From Streptococcus salivarius (lineage in GTDB: Bacteria > Bacillota > Bacilli > Lactobacillales > Streptococcaceae), in the NCBI RefSeq assembly GCF_009738225.1, contig NZ_CP018187.1, positions 1,002,501 to 1,066,500 of the forward strand: a stretch of 64,000 nt of DNA, written 5' to 3'. Of the stretch, positions 1-8,684 are shown piece after piece. Positions within the stretch are counted from its first letter, which is position 1. Every line of letters starts with the position of its first letter. The notes below the pieces were generated by a model, which was given only the letters and a program-made list of their open reading frames with translations, was not told the DNA's origin and ran no database searches. Made by a program: the position numbers and the translations under genes.

Positions 1-73
1 TCGTCTGCTCAAAGCCCAAATCCAATCCCATATTTGGTATAATATTTAAAAAACATTGGAAAAGAGATGCATT

Positions 74-556
74 ATGACAAAGTTAGCTACCATTTGTTAT
101 ATTGACAATGGAAAGGAGCTTTTGCTCCTACATCGTAATAAAAAGCCTAATGATGTTCATGAAGGAAAGTGGATTTCTGTCGGGGGAAAACTAGAAGTTG
201 GAGAGACACCAGATGAATGTGCTCGTCGTGAAATTCTCGAGGAAACACATTTTACAGTGACTGAGATGGATTTTAAAGGTATGATTACCTTCCCAGAATT
301 TACCCCTGGTCATGATTGGTACACCTATGTCTTTAAGGTAACTGGTTTTGAAGGAGAACTCATCTCAGATGAGGAGTCTCGTGAAGGAACGCTTGAATGG
401 GTACCATATGATGAGGTCTTATCTAAACCAACTTGGGAAGGTGACTATGAGATTTTTAAGTGGATCCTTGAAGATAGACCATTCTTCTCTGCAAAATTTA
501 GCTACGATCGTAACCAGAACTTGGTAGATAAAACTGTAACATTTTATGATAAATAG
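74..556 (+). CDS. Nudix hydrolase (MutT/MutX-like)
   Basis: Hydrolase of the Nudix superfamily, probably cleaving a nucleoside diphosphate-linked substrate such as 8-oxo-dGTP. The Nudix box is visible at about residues 38-60 (GGKLEVGET followed by REILEET). At about 160 residues it has the usual single-domain length. I chose ATG 74 because a purine-rich stretch (58-66) lies just upstream; a TTG at 56 is in frame but would overlap that site. A TATAAT at 38-43 is a plausible -10. The substrate cannot be read from the sequence; streptococcal relatives are usually annotated as 8-oxo-dGTP diphosphatase. The next gene follows 9 nt after the stop, so they may be co-transcribed. Confidence 0.85.
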   Translation: MTKLATICYIDNGKELLLLHRNKKPNDVHEGKWISVGGKLEVGETPDECARREILEETHFTVTEMDFKGMITFPEFTPGHDWYTYVFKVTGFEGELISDEESREGTLEWVPYDEVLSKPTWEGDYEIFKWILEDRPFFSAKFSYDRNQNLVDKTVTFYDK

Positions 557-565
557 GGAGGAACT

Positions 566-1744
566 ATGAAGCGTAAAAAAACAGAAGATTTTTCAGAAAC
601 ATGGTTTTTTAAGTGGATATTGAATAATCAGGCTGTCGTAGCCTTTTTCATCTTACTTTTGATTGGTTTGACGGTTTTGATTTTTACCAAGATTAGTCCC
701 ATTTTTTCACCCGTCATCCAGTTTATGACCATTATTATGTTGCCATTGGTTATTTCCATGCTCCTTTATTATTTAATAAAACCTTTGGTACTACTTGTAG
801 AAAGAACGGGATTGAGTCGAACCATGTCTATCTTGGTCATCTACGCTATCCTTGGCTTGCTCTTGGTTTGGGGGATTTCAACAGCTATTCCAAGCTTACA
901 AAATCAAATTTTGATTTTGATACGAAATGCACCATCATATATTGCACGTGCCAATAGTGAAACGGAACGTTGGATTAATCTGCCTATTCTTTCTAACTTC
1001 CATGGTGATTTAGAGTCCATGCTTAGTGATTTCTCAGCGAGAATGGTCAATTATGCTGAGAACTTTTCTTCATCGGCTTTGACATGGGTTGGAACTTTTG
1101 CGAGCACAGTAGCAAGGGTGACAGTAGCTATCATTTTGGCACCTTTCATTCTCTTCTACCTTTTAAGAGATAGCCAAAAGATGAAACATAGCTTTGTCTC
1201 AGCCTTACCAACTCGCTTTCGTGAAACAACTGTTCGTATGCTTTCAGATATTAATAGTCAGCTCGAAGGGTATGTTCAAGGTCAGGTTACAGTCGCTATT
1301 GTTGTTGCCATCATGTTCTGTATTATGTTTAAGATTGTAGGTCTTCGATATGGTATGACTTTCGGTATTATGGCAGGTTTTCTAAACATGGTTCCTTATC
1401 TGGGAAGCTTTCTTGCTATGGTACCAGTTATAATCATGGGACTGGTGCAAGGACCCGCTATGTTGATCAAGGTCCTCATCATTTTCTTCATTGAGCAAAC
1501 TATTGAGGGACGTTTTGTTTCTCCACTCGTTTTGGGGAATAAACTTAGTATTCACCCGATTACCATTATGTTTATTCTCTTGACAGCAGGTTCTCTTTAC
1601 GGTGTTTGGGGCGTCTTATTGGGGATTCCAATTTATGCCTCTGTCAAGGTTGTTGTTAGAGAGATTTTTGATTGGTACCGTTCTGTAAGTAATCTTTATC
1701 AAGATGATTTAGAAAATGAAGGACAAAAAGACGATGTTAAATAG
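566..1744 (+). CDS. AI-2E family transporter (PerM/YdiK-like)
   Basis: Polytopic membrane protein of the AI-2E family (PF01594), with hydrophobic segments at both ends and a hydrophilic central loop (about residues 105-200) typical of the family. Family members have been linked to export of autoinducer-2 or small ions, but the substrate here is unknown. Start ATG 566 follows a strong GGGAGG site. The stop overlaps the start of the TPR gene by 11 nt, which indicates translational coupling. A second, divergent member of the same family lies at 48191-49327. Confidence 0.85.
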   Translation: MKRKKTEDFSETWFFKWILNNQAVVAFFILLLIGLTVLIFTKISPIFSPVIQFMTIIMLPLVISMLLYYLIKPLVLLVERTGLSRTMSILVIYAILGLLLVWGISTAIPSLQNQILILIRNAPSYIARANSETERWINLPILSNFHGDLESMLSDFSARMVNYAENFSSSALTWVGTFASTVARVTVAIILAPFILFYLLRDSQKMKHSFVSALPTRFRETTVRMLSDINSQLEGYVQGQVTVAIVVAIMFCIMFKIVGLRYGMTFGIMAGFLNMVPYLGSFLAMVPVIIMGLVQGPAMLIKVLIIFFIEQTIEGRFVSPLVLGNKLSIHPITIMFILLTAGSLYGVWGVLLGIPIYASVKVVVREIFDWYRSVSNLYQDDLENEGQKDDVK

Positions 1745-2963
1745 TGAAAAAATGGTTGCCTCTATTGGAAACCAAGATTTAGACCACGCGGACAAATATT
1801 TTAAAAAAGCTTTACGAGAGGACCCTGCAGAGGTTCTTGTTGAGTTGGGCCAATATTTAGAATCTATTGGTTTCTTACCACAGGCACAGGAAATTTACGA
1901 AAAAGTTCGCTTTGATTTTCCAGAGGTTAATGTCAATCTAGCACAAATTGCTGCCGAAGATGGTGATATTGAAGAGGCTTTTCTCTATTTGGATGCCATA
2001 CCTGAAGACTCTGACGACTATTTGTCTGCTTTAATTGTAAAGGCTGACCTCTACCAAATGGAGGGCTTAACTGATGTGGCACGTGATAAGTTGTTGGAGG
2101 CAAGTCAATTATCAGATGACTCATTGATTATTTTTGGTTTGGCTGAGATGGAGTTTGAACTTGGAAATTTTGAACAAGCTATTCATTACTATGCTAAATT
2201 AGATAATCGTGACCTTCTTGCGATGACTGGCGTTTCTACTTATGAACGCATTGGTAAGGCTTATGCCAGTCTTGGAAAGTTTGAAGCTGCTCGTGAATTT
2301 TTGGAAAAAGCTATTGAAATTGAGTACGATGATACCGTTGCTTTTGAGTTAGCCACTTTGCTCTATGATCAAGAAGAGTATCAAAAAGCTAATTTTTACT
2401 TTAAGCAGATAGAAACCATGTCTGCTGACTTCGAAGGTTATGAGTATATTTACGCCTTGTCGTTACATGCAGAACATAAAACCGAAGAAGCTTTACGAAT
2501 GGCACAACAAGGGATTTCTAAAAATGCCTTTGATGTTCAATTACTTTTGCTAGCGTCACAGTTATCCTACGAGTTGCATGACACTCAATCTGCTGAATCT
2601 TATTTGAAGCAAGCTTTGCCATTGGCTGAGGACCAAGATGAGATTATCTTGCGTTTAAGTACGTTCTATTTGGAAGAAGAACGTTACGAGGATCTAGTGG
2701 CTTTAGCCGATTATGAAGTTGATTCTGTTTTGGCTCGTTGGAACATTGCCAAGGCCTACCAAGCACTTGATGATGAAGAAGAAGCTTTTCCAATCTATCA
2801 AGATTTGGCTAAAGATTTATCTGAAAATCCTGAATTCCTCCATGATTATGCATATATTTTGCGTGAATTTGGTTACAGGGATCAGGCGCGTGCAACGGCT
2901 GAAAAATACCTTGCCTTAGTTCCAGATGATGTCAATATGCAAACATTTCTTGAGGACTATTAA
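1734..2963 (+). CDS. Tetratricopeptide repeat protein
   Basis: Soluble protein of about 409 residues made almost wholly of degenerate TPR units. Alternating Ala/Leu/Tyr-rich helix pairs recur about every 34 residues (for example around residues 140-230, with AREFLEKAIEIE and KANFYFKQIE type helices). It is probably a scaffold for protein contacts; the partner is unknown. It overlaps the AI-2E permease gene by 11 nt. I prefer ATG 1734 because GAAGGA (1718-1723) sits correctly before it; ATG 1716 lies six codons upstream but has no ribosome site. A strong terminator follows at 2994-3037. Confidence 0.85.
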   Translation: MLNSEKMVASIGNQDLDHADKYFKKALREDPAEVLVELGQYLESIGFLPQAQEIYEKVRFDFPEVNVNLAQIAAEDGDIEEAFLYLDAIPEDSDDYLSALIVKADLYQMEGLTDVARDKLLEASQLSDDSLIIFGLAEMEFELGNFEQAIHYYAKLDNRDLLAMTGVSTYERIGKAYASLGKFEAAREFLEKAIEIEYDDTVAFELATLLYDQEEYQKANFYFKQIETMSADFEGYEYIYALSLHAEHKTEEALRMAQQGISKNAFDVQLLLLASQLSYELHDTQSAESYLKQALPLAEDQDEIILRLSTFYLEEERYEDLVALADYEVDSVLARWNIAKAYQALDDEEEAFPIYQDLAKDLSENPEFLHDYAYILREFGYRDQARATAEKYLALVPDDVNMQTFLEDY

Positions 2964-2993
2964 GCTGTGAAACGTTTTAATCATTGGTTTTAA

Positions 2994-3037
2994 GAGAGGG
3001 AGAGATACATCGAGCTTGCTCACTCCCTCTTTTTTTA
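2994..3037 (+). terminator. Rho-independent terminator after the TPR gene
   Basis: GAGGGAG (2996-3002) pairs with CTCCCTC (3023-3029) and is followed by a run of eight T. Confidence 0.9.
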
Positions 3038-3084
3038 TTTCTCTATTTATGTTATGATTTTATTAGAACCCATAAGGAGTGAGT

Positions 3085-3642
3085 ATGGTTAAGAGAGATT
3101 TAATTCGAAATATTATCATAGCAGTTCTTGCCATTGTAGTGATTTTGTTGTTGAGAGCTTTTGTCTTCTCAACACACCGTGTGACTGAAGGTCAGGCTAA
3201 TGACTATATTCATGCTGGTGACTATGTTACTTTCAATAAAAATGTTGAGCCTCAGAAAAAAGATTTTATTCTTTATACAGTTAATGGTAAAGAATACATT
3301 GGGCGTGTTATTGCTGATGAGGGTAAGAGCGTGACAGCTATGGATGATTTCCTTTATGTTAATGATAAGTCAGTTGACGAAGCCTATATTAGTAAGGGGA
3401 AATCAGCTTATTTGGCGACAGTTTCACCTGGGAATTTCTTCACTGATGATTTTTCCATTGCAACATTGACAGATAATAAACAAACTAAGATTGAAAAGGG
3501 GCAGTACCTTGTACTGAACGATAATCGTCGTAATACAGATGATAGTCGTAAGTTTGGTCTCATTGACAAAGATCAAATTAAAGGTGTCATCTCTTTCAGA
3601 TTGTATCCTCTATCACGTTTTGGTTTCGTTGATGTCGATTAA
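3085..3642 (+). CDS. Signal peptidase I-fold protein lacking the catalytic Ser/Lys
   Basis: Type I signal peptidase (S26) homologue of 185 residues: one N-terminal membrane anchor (about 7-28), then the periplasmic-type fold. The C-terminal conserved box is kept (NDNRRNTDDSR, about residues 147-157). The two catalytic positions are not: where active enzymes have Ser in an S-M-x-P box this protein has Gln37 (EGQANDY), and where they have the general-base Lys before R-V-I it has Gly73 (YIGRVIA). It is therefore unlikely to cleave signal peptides by the normal mechanism. SipA of Streptococcus pyogenes pilus loci is a known relative that lacks both residues. ATG 3085 follows AAGGAG at 3074-3079; a GTG at 3079 overlaps that site. 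Confidence 0.85.
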   Translation: MVKRDLIRNIIIAVLAIVVILLLRAFVFSTHRVTEGQANDYIHAGDYVTFNKNVEPQKKDFILYTVNGKEYIGRVIADEGKSVTAMDDFLYVNDKSVDEAYISKGKSAYLATVSPGNFFTDDFSIATLTDNKQTKIEKGQYLVLNDNRRNTDDSRKFGLIDKDQIKGVISFRLYPLSRFGFVDVD

Positions 3643-3660
3643 TATTTCAATACTACTAAA

Positions 3661-3697
3661 AAGCTAGGAACTTTTGATAAGTTTCTAGCTTTTTTTG
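3661..3697 (+). terminator. Terminator after the signal peptidase-like gene
   Basis: AAGCTAGGAACTT (3661-3673) pairs with AAGTTTCTAGCTT (3679-3691), followed by T-rich sequence. Confidence 0.9.
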
Positions 3698-3798
3698 CGA
3701 ATAAATTGGTGATGGTTCATATTATGACGTTATGATACTGGTAGTTTCATCGTTTTAAAATGAATTAGCAGAAATTGTAAGTAGAGAAGGAAATTAAG

Positions 3799-5925
3799 AT
3801 GCAATTAGGATTTCATTTTGGATTTAAGAAAAGTAAAGCTTATGGACTGTGCGGTGTCATGCTGACAATCTTATTTTTAGGAATGTCTGGTCATTCGGCG
3901 AAAGCAGATGAAATGTTGTCGCCAACTGTCACATTTTCATCTTTGAAAGAAAGTACTGATAATCATGTGGCAAGCTATTCTGAAGTCGGAGTACACGATG
4001 ATTCAACGAGTCAAATGAATCTACAAAGTGAAGAGGTATTAGAGGAGAAGCAAACAAGTCTAGAAGATTCTTCAAAAATAGCTGTCTTAACCAATAGTTC
4101 TGTGACCACAAGCTCTTATCAAGAGGTAGATGATCTTAGCGAAATTGACCAGAATCAACGTCATTTTCTTAGTGCCATTAAGCAAGGAGCCATGGATGGA
4201 GCCAAAGAAGGAATCCTTCCATCTATCACGGCAGCGCAAGCTATTCTAGAAAGTGGTTGGGGAAGCTCTGAACTTGCTAAGGTTCCCAACAATAATCTTT
4301 TTGGCATTAAAGATTCAGAGGACTGGCATGGAGAAATAGTAACTGTACCTACACAGGAATATCTTAATGGTGACTATATCACAGTCAATGCTGCTTTTCG
4401 AAAATATGCCTCATGGAATGATAGTGTAGTAGACCATGCAAAATTTTTCACGAGTACCGAGTGGCGAAAAGACAATTATCGAAAAGTTGTGAATGAAACA
4501 GATTATCGCATTGCGGCTCAAGAACTGAAGAATGCAGGATATGCGACAGATCCAAGTTATCCAGGGAAACTTATCCGTTTGATCGAGGCCTATAAACTTA
4601 ATGAATGGGATGCAATGTGTAATAATTCCATTTCTACCGTAGAAAATGAAGGAGTAGAGAGTCAATATCCTAAAGCTGACCTTGCTATCACTGGTCTCAA
4701 CAATGCTACTGGTAGCTATGATCTTGTTATCTCAAACTTGATTGCGCCACGTGGCTTCAAAGAAGTCCTAGTTCCAACTTGGTCAGAAAAGAACGGTCAA
4801 GATGATATCATTTGGTACAAGGCAGCTAAGCAAGCTAATGGAGACTATAAGGTAACTGTTCGTTCAAGCAACCATAAGGGAGATAGCGGCCTTTATAATT
4901 CTCATGTCTATTTGGTTGACAATGATGGTAAATTCATTGGCCTAGGTGGCAAACAAGTGACACTTGATATTACTAAGACTCAAGGAACATTGACTATTAC
5001 CAATAATGATAAAAATCGTGGAACTTTTGACGTTCTTATCACCAATCTGACGAATCCAAGTGGTATTTCAGGTGTGGTAATACCTGTTTGGTCTGAGCAA
5101 AATGGTCAGGATGATCTTGTTTGGCATAATGCCACAAAACAGGATGATGGTTCCTACAAGGTGACTATTTCAGCCAGTCAGCACAAATGGAATTCAGGCA
5201 AGTATATCGTTCATGGCTATATTGTTGATTCTTCAGGTAAGAATATTGGCTTTGGAGCAACTTCAGCTGATGTGGTAGCCCCTAAGAAAATCGGTTCGGC
5301 ATCAAGAGGAAACTACGATGTTTTAAATAAGGTTGTTTATCTAGATGCTGGCCATGGTGGCTATGATCCAGGAGCTTCGTACTTTGGTATTTCTGAAAAG
5401 AGCTTGACCTTGGCTATCCAAAGCCGAGTTAAGGCCAAATTAGAAGCAGAAGGCTATCAAGTTGTGACCACACGTACCAGCGATACCTATGTTGATTTGA
5501 CGGATCGCTCTCGTGCAGCTAATGCCTCTGAATCAGATATCTTCGTAAGTATCCACATCAATGCTTCAGGCAGTTCAGCAGCACAGGGAATCGAGACTTA
5601 TTATTACCAACCTTATGCAGAATACCCATCACGCATTAATGCGACCTACCATGCTAATCCGACTCGTTTGAGTATGAGCGATACCCTGGCAAATGCTATT
5701 CAGTCTAGCCTTATTAACGCAACTGGAGCTCAGAATCAGGGCGTTAAGCGTCGCACCTTTGCGGTCTTGCGAGAAACAACAGCGCCGGCAGTCCTTCTAG
5801 AACTAGGTTTCTTGTCAAATCCTCAAGAAGCCGCTCGCTTGAATACCTCTTCTTATCAAGAGACTTTAGCTAACGCAATTGTGGCAGGGATTAAGTCTTA
5901 CTACGAAAAAGAATCTAAAGTTTAA
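3799..5925 (+). CDS. Secreted two-domain autolysin: glucosaminidase + Bsp repeats + amidase
   Basis: Secreted peptidoglycan hydrolase of 708 residues. Order: signal peptide (about 1-36, ending near AKA-DE); an acidic linker; a GH73 LytG/FlgJ-type N-acetylglucosaminidase domain (about 115-270, with the AAQAILESGWG and NNLFGIK motifs); two GBS-Bsp-like repeats (about 295-390 and 395-490, each with the VWSEQNGQDD-type core); and a C-terminal amidase_3 domain (about 510-705). The amidase zinc ligands are visible in DAGHGG, ISEKS and SIHINA, and the catalytic Glu in LELGFLS. It probably cuts both glycan and stem peptide during cell separation or turnover. ATG 3799 follows GAAGGAAA. It is monocistronic, between terminators at 3661 and 5937. 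Confidence 0.9.
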   Translation: MQLGFHFGFKKSKAYGLCGVMLTILFLGMSGHSAKADEMLSPTVTFSSLKESTDNHVASYSEVGVHDDSTSQMNLQSEEVLEEKQTSLEDSSKIAVLTNSSVTTSSYQEVDDLSEIDQNQRHFLSAIKQGAMDGAKEGILPSITAAQAILESGWGSSELAKVPNNNLFGIKDSEDWHGEIVTVPTQEYLNGDYITVNAAFRKYASWNDSVVDHAKFFTSTEWRKDNYRKVVNETDYRIAAQELKNAGYATDPSYPGKLIRLIEAYKLNEWDAMCNNSISTVENEGVESQYPKADLAITGLNNATGSYDLVISNLIAPRGFKEVLVPTWSEKNGQDDIIWYKAAKQANGDYKVTVRSSNHKGDSGLYNSHVYLVDNDGKFIGLGGKQVTLDITKTQGTLTITNNDKNRGTFDVLITNLTNPSGISGVVIPVWSEQNGQDDLVWHNATKQDDGSYKVTISASQHKWNSGKYIVHGYIVDSSGKNIGFGATSADVVAPKKIGSASRGNYDVLNKVVYLDAGHGGYDPGASYFGISEKSLTLAIQSRVKAKLEAEGYQVVTTRTSDTYVDLTDRSRAANASESDIFVSIHINASGSSAAQGIETYYYQPYAEYPSRINATYHANPTRLSMSDTLANAIQSSLINATGAQNQGVKRRTFAVLRETTAPAVLLELGFLSNPQEAARLNTSSYQETLANAIVAGIKSYYEKESKV

Positions 5926-5936
5926 GTTATATGGTT

Positions 5937-5960
5937 AACCCATCAATATGATGGGTTTTT
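5937..5960 (+). terminator. Terminator after the autolysin gene
   Basis: AACCCATC pairs with GATGGGTT around a four-base loop, followed by T-rich sequence. Confidence 0.85.
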
Positions 5961-6005
5961 ATGCTATAATTGAGGTAAATACTAAATACAACTAAAGGAG
6001 TGCTT

Positions 6006-7229
6006 ATGGGCTACGATTTACTCTTAGAGCGTTTTTTACGTTACGTTAAAATCAATACACGTAGTGACGAAAATGCGACAAGAACACCAACAACACAAAG
6101 CCAGGTAGATTTTGCCTTGAAGGTTCTAAAACCAGAATTAGAAGAACTAGGTTTAAGTAACATCCATTATTTGGAAAGTAATGGTTACCTAGTGGCAACC
6201 CTTCCGGCTAACGACGACCAGTTAACACGTAAGATTGGTTTCATCTCTCATATGGATACTGCTGATTTTAATGCAGAAGGAGTGTCCCCTCAAGTCATTG
6301 ATTCCTATGATGGAGGTGTTATTCCCCTTGGAAGTTCAGGTTATAACCTAGACCCAGCTGATTTTCCAAATCTCAAGAATTATGTCGGTCAGACACTTAT
6401 TACGACAGATGGCACAACTCTTCTTGGAGCTGATGATAAATCTGGTATTGCTGAGATTATGACAGCCTTGGCTTATTTGAAGGCTCATCCTGAAATCAAA
6501 CATTGTGAGATTCGTGTAGGCTTTGGTCCCGATGAAGAAATCGGAATTGGCGCAGATAAATTTGATGTTGAAGATTTTGATGTCGATTTTGCCTACACAG
6601 TTGACGGTGGACCTTTGGGTGAATTACAGTATGAGACTTTCTCTGCTGCGGGAGCAGAACTTACCTTCCATGGACGTAATGTTCATCCTGGAACAGCAAA
6701 AGACCAAATGGTCAATGCCCTGCAGTTGGCAATTGATTTTCATAATCAGTTACCAGCAGAAGAACGCCCTGAGTTGACAGATGGCTATCAAGGTTTCAAC
6801 CATCTTCAAACCATGACAGGTACTGTCGAAGAAGCAAAAGCATCTTATATCATCCGTGATTTTGAAACAGAGTCTTTTGAAAGTCGTAAAGCAGCCTTCC
6901 AAAAGATTGCCGATGAAATGAATAAAACTTATGGTCAGACACGAGTTGATTTGGTACTCAAAGATCAATACTATAATATGCGTCAGGTTATTGAAAAAGA
7001 TATGACGCCTGTTGAGTTGGCTAAAGGAGTTATGGAGGAATTGGATATTACGCCAGTTATTGAACCCATTCGTGGTGGAACAGATGGTTCAAAGATTTCA
7101 TTTATGGGTATTCCAACTCCAAACCTTTTTGCTGGGGGCGAAAATATGCATGGTCGATATGAGTTTGTTTCCTTGCAGACAATGGAAAAAGCCGTAGATG
7201 TTATTCTTGGAATTGTCAGTAAACCTTAA
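6006..7229 (+). CDS. pepT: Peptidase T (tripeptide aminopeptidase)
   Basis: M20B zinc aminopeptidase that releases the N-terminal residue of tripeptides in the cytoplasm, part of peptide-based amino acid supply. At 407 residues it is full length. The zinc-site motif HMDTAD includes His82 and Asp84; GADDKSG follows near 140, the DEEIG catalytic Glu motif near 175, and [12 protein letters not shown] later in the lid domain. ATG 6006 follows AAAGGAG (5994-6000); a GTG at 6000 overlaps the ribosome site and is unlikely. TATAAT at 5965-5970 is a plausible -10. Confidence 0.95.
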   Translation: MGYDLLLERFLRYVKINTRSDENATRTPTTQSQVDFALKVLKPELEELGLSNIHYLESNGYLVATLPANDDQLTRKIGFISHMDTADFNAEGVSPQVIDSYDGGVIPLGSSGYNLDPADFPNLKNYVGQTLITTDGTTLLGADDKSGIAEIMTALAYLKAHPEIKHCEIRVGFGPDEEIGIGADKFDVEDFDVDFAYTVDGGPLGELQYETFSAAGAELTFHGRNVHPGTAKDQMVNALQLAIDFHNQLPAEERPELTDGYQGFNHLQTMTGTVEEAKASYIIRDFETESFESRKAAFQKIADEMNKTYGQTRVDLVLKDQYYNMRQVIEKDMTPVELAKGVMEELDITPVIEPIRGGTDGSKISFMGIPTPNLFAGGENMHGRYEFVSLQTMEKAVDVILGIVSKP

Positions 7230-7285
7230 TAGAGCTTGCTAAATACTGATTTTATGGTAAAATTAGAAGTAATGGAGGTGCTGAG

Positions 7286-7786
7286 ATGATTAAAATTTTC
7301 GGCAAGTATCGTTACCATTGGCAACCCGAATTATCTTGGCTAATCATCTACTGGTCTTTAGCCATCACGCCAATCTTTATTGCGGCGGCCCTTCTGTTCG
7401 AGTTGTACTCGGTGCCCTCACATATTTTGATGCTCTTCACTATTTTCGTTGCCTTGTTTGGTTTAGGATTCCATCGTTACTTTATTATTGAAGATCATGG
7501 GATTCTGCGTATTGTTTCTTTCAATATTTTTAAACCACGCAAAGTGAAAATTAGTGATATTGAAAAAGTCGAAGTTATTAAAACTGGCTTGAGCCTTATT
7601 TTTAAAAATGGTAAAAAACGTCAGTTTTATATGAGAAAGTGGCCAAAGAAATATTTCTTAGATGCTTTAGCGCTTCACCCTGATTTCAAAGGTGAGGTAG
7701 AGCTATTGGATCATATGACTAACTTTGATTACTTTGCCTTTTATGAGGAATCAAAAAAAGCCCTCAAGCTTAAACTTCGCAAATAA
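7286..7786 (+). CDS. ebsA: EbsA-family membrane protein
   Basis: Small membrane protein of 166 residues with two N-terminal hydrophobic segments (about 22-65) and a basic cytoplasmic-type remainder. It resembles the EbsA (pore-forming / exo-enzyme associated) family found next to ferredoxin and cmk in streptococci. Function is not established; the call rests on sequence resemblance and neighbourhood. ATG 7286 follows GGAGG. Its 3' end overlaps the convergent ferredoxin gene by 17 bp and also encodes that gene's terminator. Confidence 0.7.
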   Translation: MIKIFGKYRYHWQPELSWLIIYWSLAITPIFIAAALLFELYSVPSHILMLFTIFVALFGLGFHRYFIIEDHGILRIVSFNIFKPRKVKISDIEKVEVIKTGLSLIFKNGKKRQFYMRKWPKKYFLDALALHPDFKGEVELLDHMTNFDYFAFYEESKKALKLKLRK

Positions 7787-7793
7787 GGGCTTT
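7753..7793 (-). terminator. Terminator of the ferredoxin gene, inside the ebsA 3' end
   Basis: AAAGCCCT (7757-7764) pairs with AGGGCTTT (7786-7793). On the minus strand the stem is followed by a T run (7753-7759 as A on the plus strand). The ferredoxin stop codon lies in the loop. Confidence 0.75.
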
Positions 7794-7967
7794 AGTGGGA
7801 CAAGACTTGACAGCAGTCAAAGTCTCAGGGGTGTTTTCAATAATTTGATTGAGTTGGTCGCTATCTCTGAACCTAACAATACCTTCGTCATCATAATCGA
7901 AGACGGGAGAGTAGGTTTGGCACAAACCACAAGCGATACATTTTTCTGGAATTAATGATACTTTCAT
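7770..7967 (-). CDS. Small [4Fe-4S] ferredoxin
   Basis: Single-cluster ferredoxin of 65 residues for low-potential electron transfer. Cluster ligands are Cys10, Cys13 and Cys16 (CIACGLC), with Cys56 in the C-terminal C-P motif; an extra Cys lies at 63. The second cluster motif of 8Fe ferredoxins is absent. There is no ribosome-binding site: the predicted -10 (7979-7974) ends six bases before the ATG, so the mRNA is probably leaderless. It converges on ebsA with a 17-bp overlap. The redox partner cannot be read from the context. Confidence 0.9.
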   Translation of the reverse strand: MKVSLIPEKCIACGLCQTYSPVFDYDDEGIVRFRDSDQLNQIIENTPETLTAVKSCPTKALICEV

Positions 7968-7973
7968 AGTATT

Positions 7974-8002
7974 ATTTTAAAATAGATTTATTGTTTTTAC
8001 AA
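7974..8002 (-). promoter_or_regulatory. Promoter of the ferredoxin gene (leaderless type)
   Basis: On the minus strand TTGTAA (8002-7997), a 17-bp spacer and TAAAAT (7979-7974). The expected start point falls on the A of the ATG at 7967. Confidence 0.65.
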
Positions 8003-8012
8003 GGAGAATATC

Positions 8013-8663
8013 ATGAGTAAAAAACCATGGGAAGATAAGGTTTCTGACGAAGAGTTGGAAGAAGTAGTTGACGCTGATTTTCTAGATGATGAAGATGAGT
8101 TTGAGGATTATGAAGAAGAAGAGGATGTAACTCCTTCTGATGAAAAACGCGAAAAAGGTGGCGGCTTCATTAATTCATCATTCTTGACAGTCTTGCTTGG
8201 ATTATTCTTTGTTATTGTTGTATGTATTTTGTTCTTTGTTTTCTATACTTCAAATGTCGGTGGAAACAAAACTGCGGAATCTAAGGAATCATCTGGATTC
8301 TACTCATCATCAACTAGCAAAGTTGTTAAATCTTCATCTAGCGAGAAAGACTCAAACAAAGATGAGGAAAGTGAGAAATCTAATACAGAAAAATCTTCAA
8401 AAGAAAAATCATCTTCAACTAAAGCATCAAGCTCTTCTAAACATGTAGTAAAAGAAGATGCAACTGAGTCAGCTGAGACAACACCATCAAGCGCTACGGC
8501 AGCAGCAGATGGTTCATCAATTGTTGTTCAATCTGGTGAAGGTGCTGGTTCAATCGCCGCACGTGCAGGTATTTCTGTAGATGAATTGGAACGTCTTAAC
8601 CCTGATCACATGACAAATGGTTACTGGTATGCTAACCCAGGTGACGTCGTTAACGTTCAATAA
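8013..8663 (+). CDS. Membrane-anchored LysM-like protein
   Basis: Bitopic protein of 216 residues. The N-terminal 50 residues are very acidic, one membrane segment spans about 57-79, a Ser/Lys/Glu-rich low-complexity linker runs to about 165, and the C-terminal 45 residues form a LysM-like module (GAGSIAARAGISVDEL and NPGDVVNVQ). The expected topology is N-in with the LysM outside, bound to peptidoglycan. It belongs to the SAG1386-type family found upstream of cmk in streptococci; no enzymatic domain is present. ATG 8013 follows AAGGAG. cmk starts 21 nt downstream, suggesting one transcript. Confidence 0.8.
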   Translation: MSKKPWEDKVSDEELEEVVDADFLDDEDEFEDYEEEEDVTPSDEKREKGGGFINSSFLTVLLGLFFVIVVCILFFVFYTSNVGGNKTAESKESSGFYSSSTSKVVKSSSSEKDSNKDEESEKSNTEKSSKEKSSSTKASSSSKHVVKEDATESAETTPSSATAAADGSSIVVQSGEGAGSIAARAGISVDELERLNPDHMTNGYWYANPGDVVNVQ

Positions 8664-8684
8664 TTTTTAAAGCAAAGGAACATC

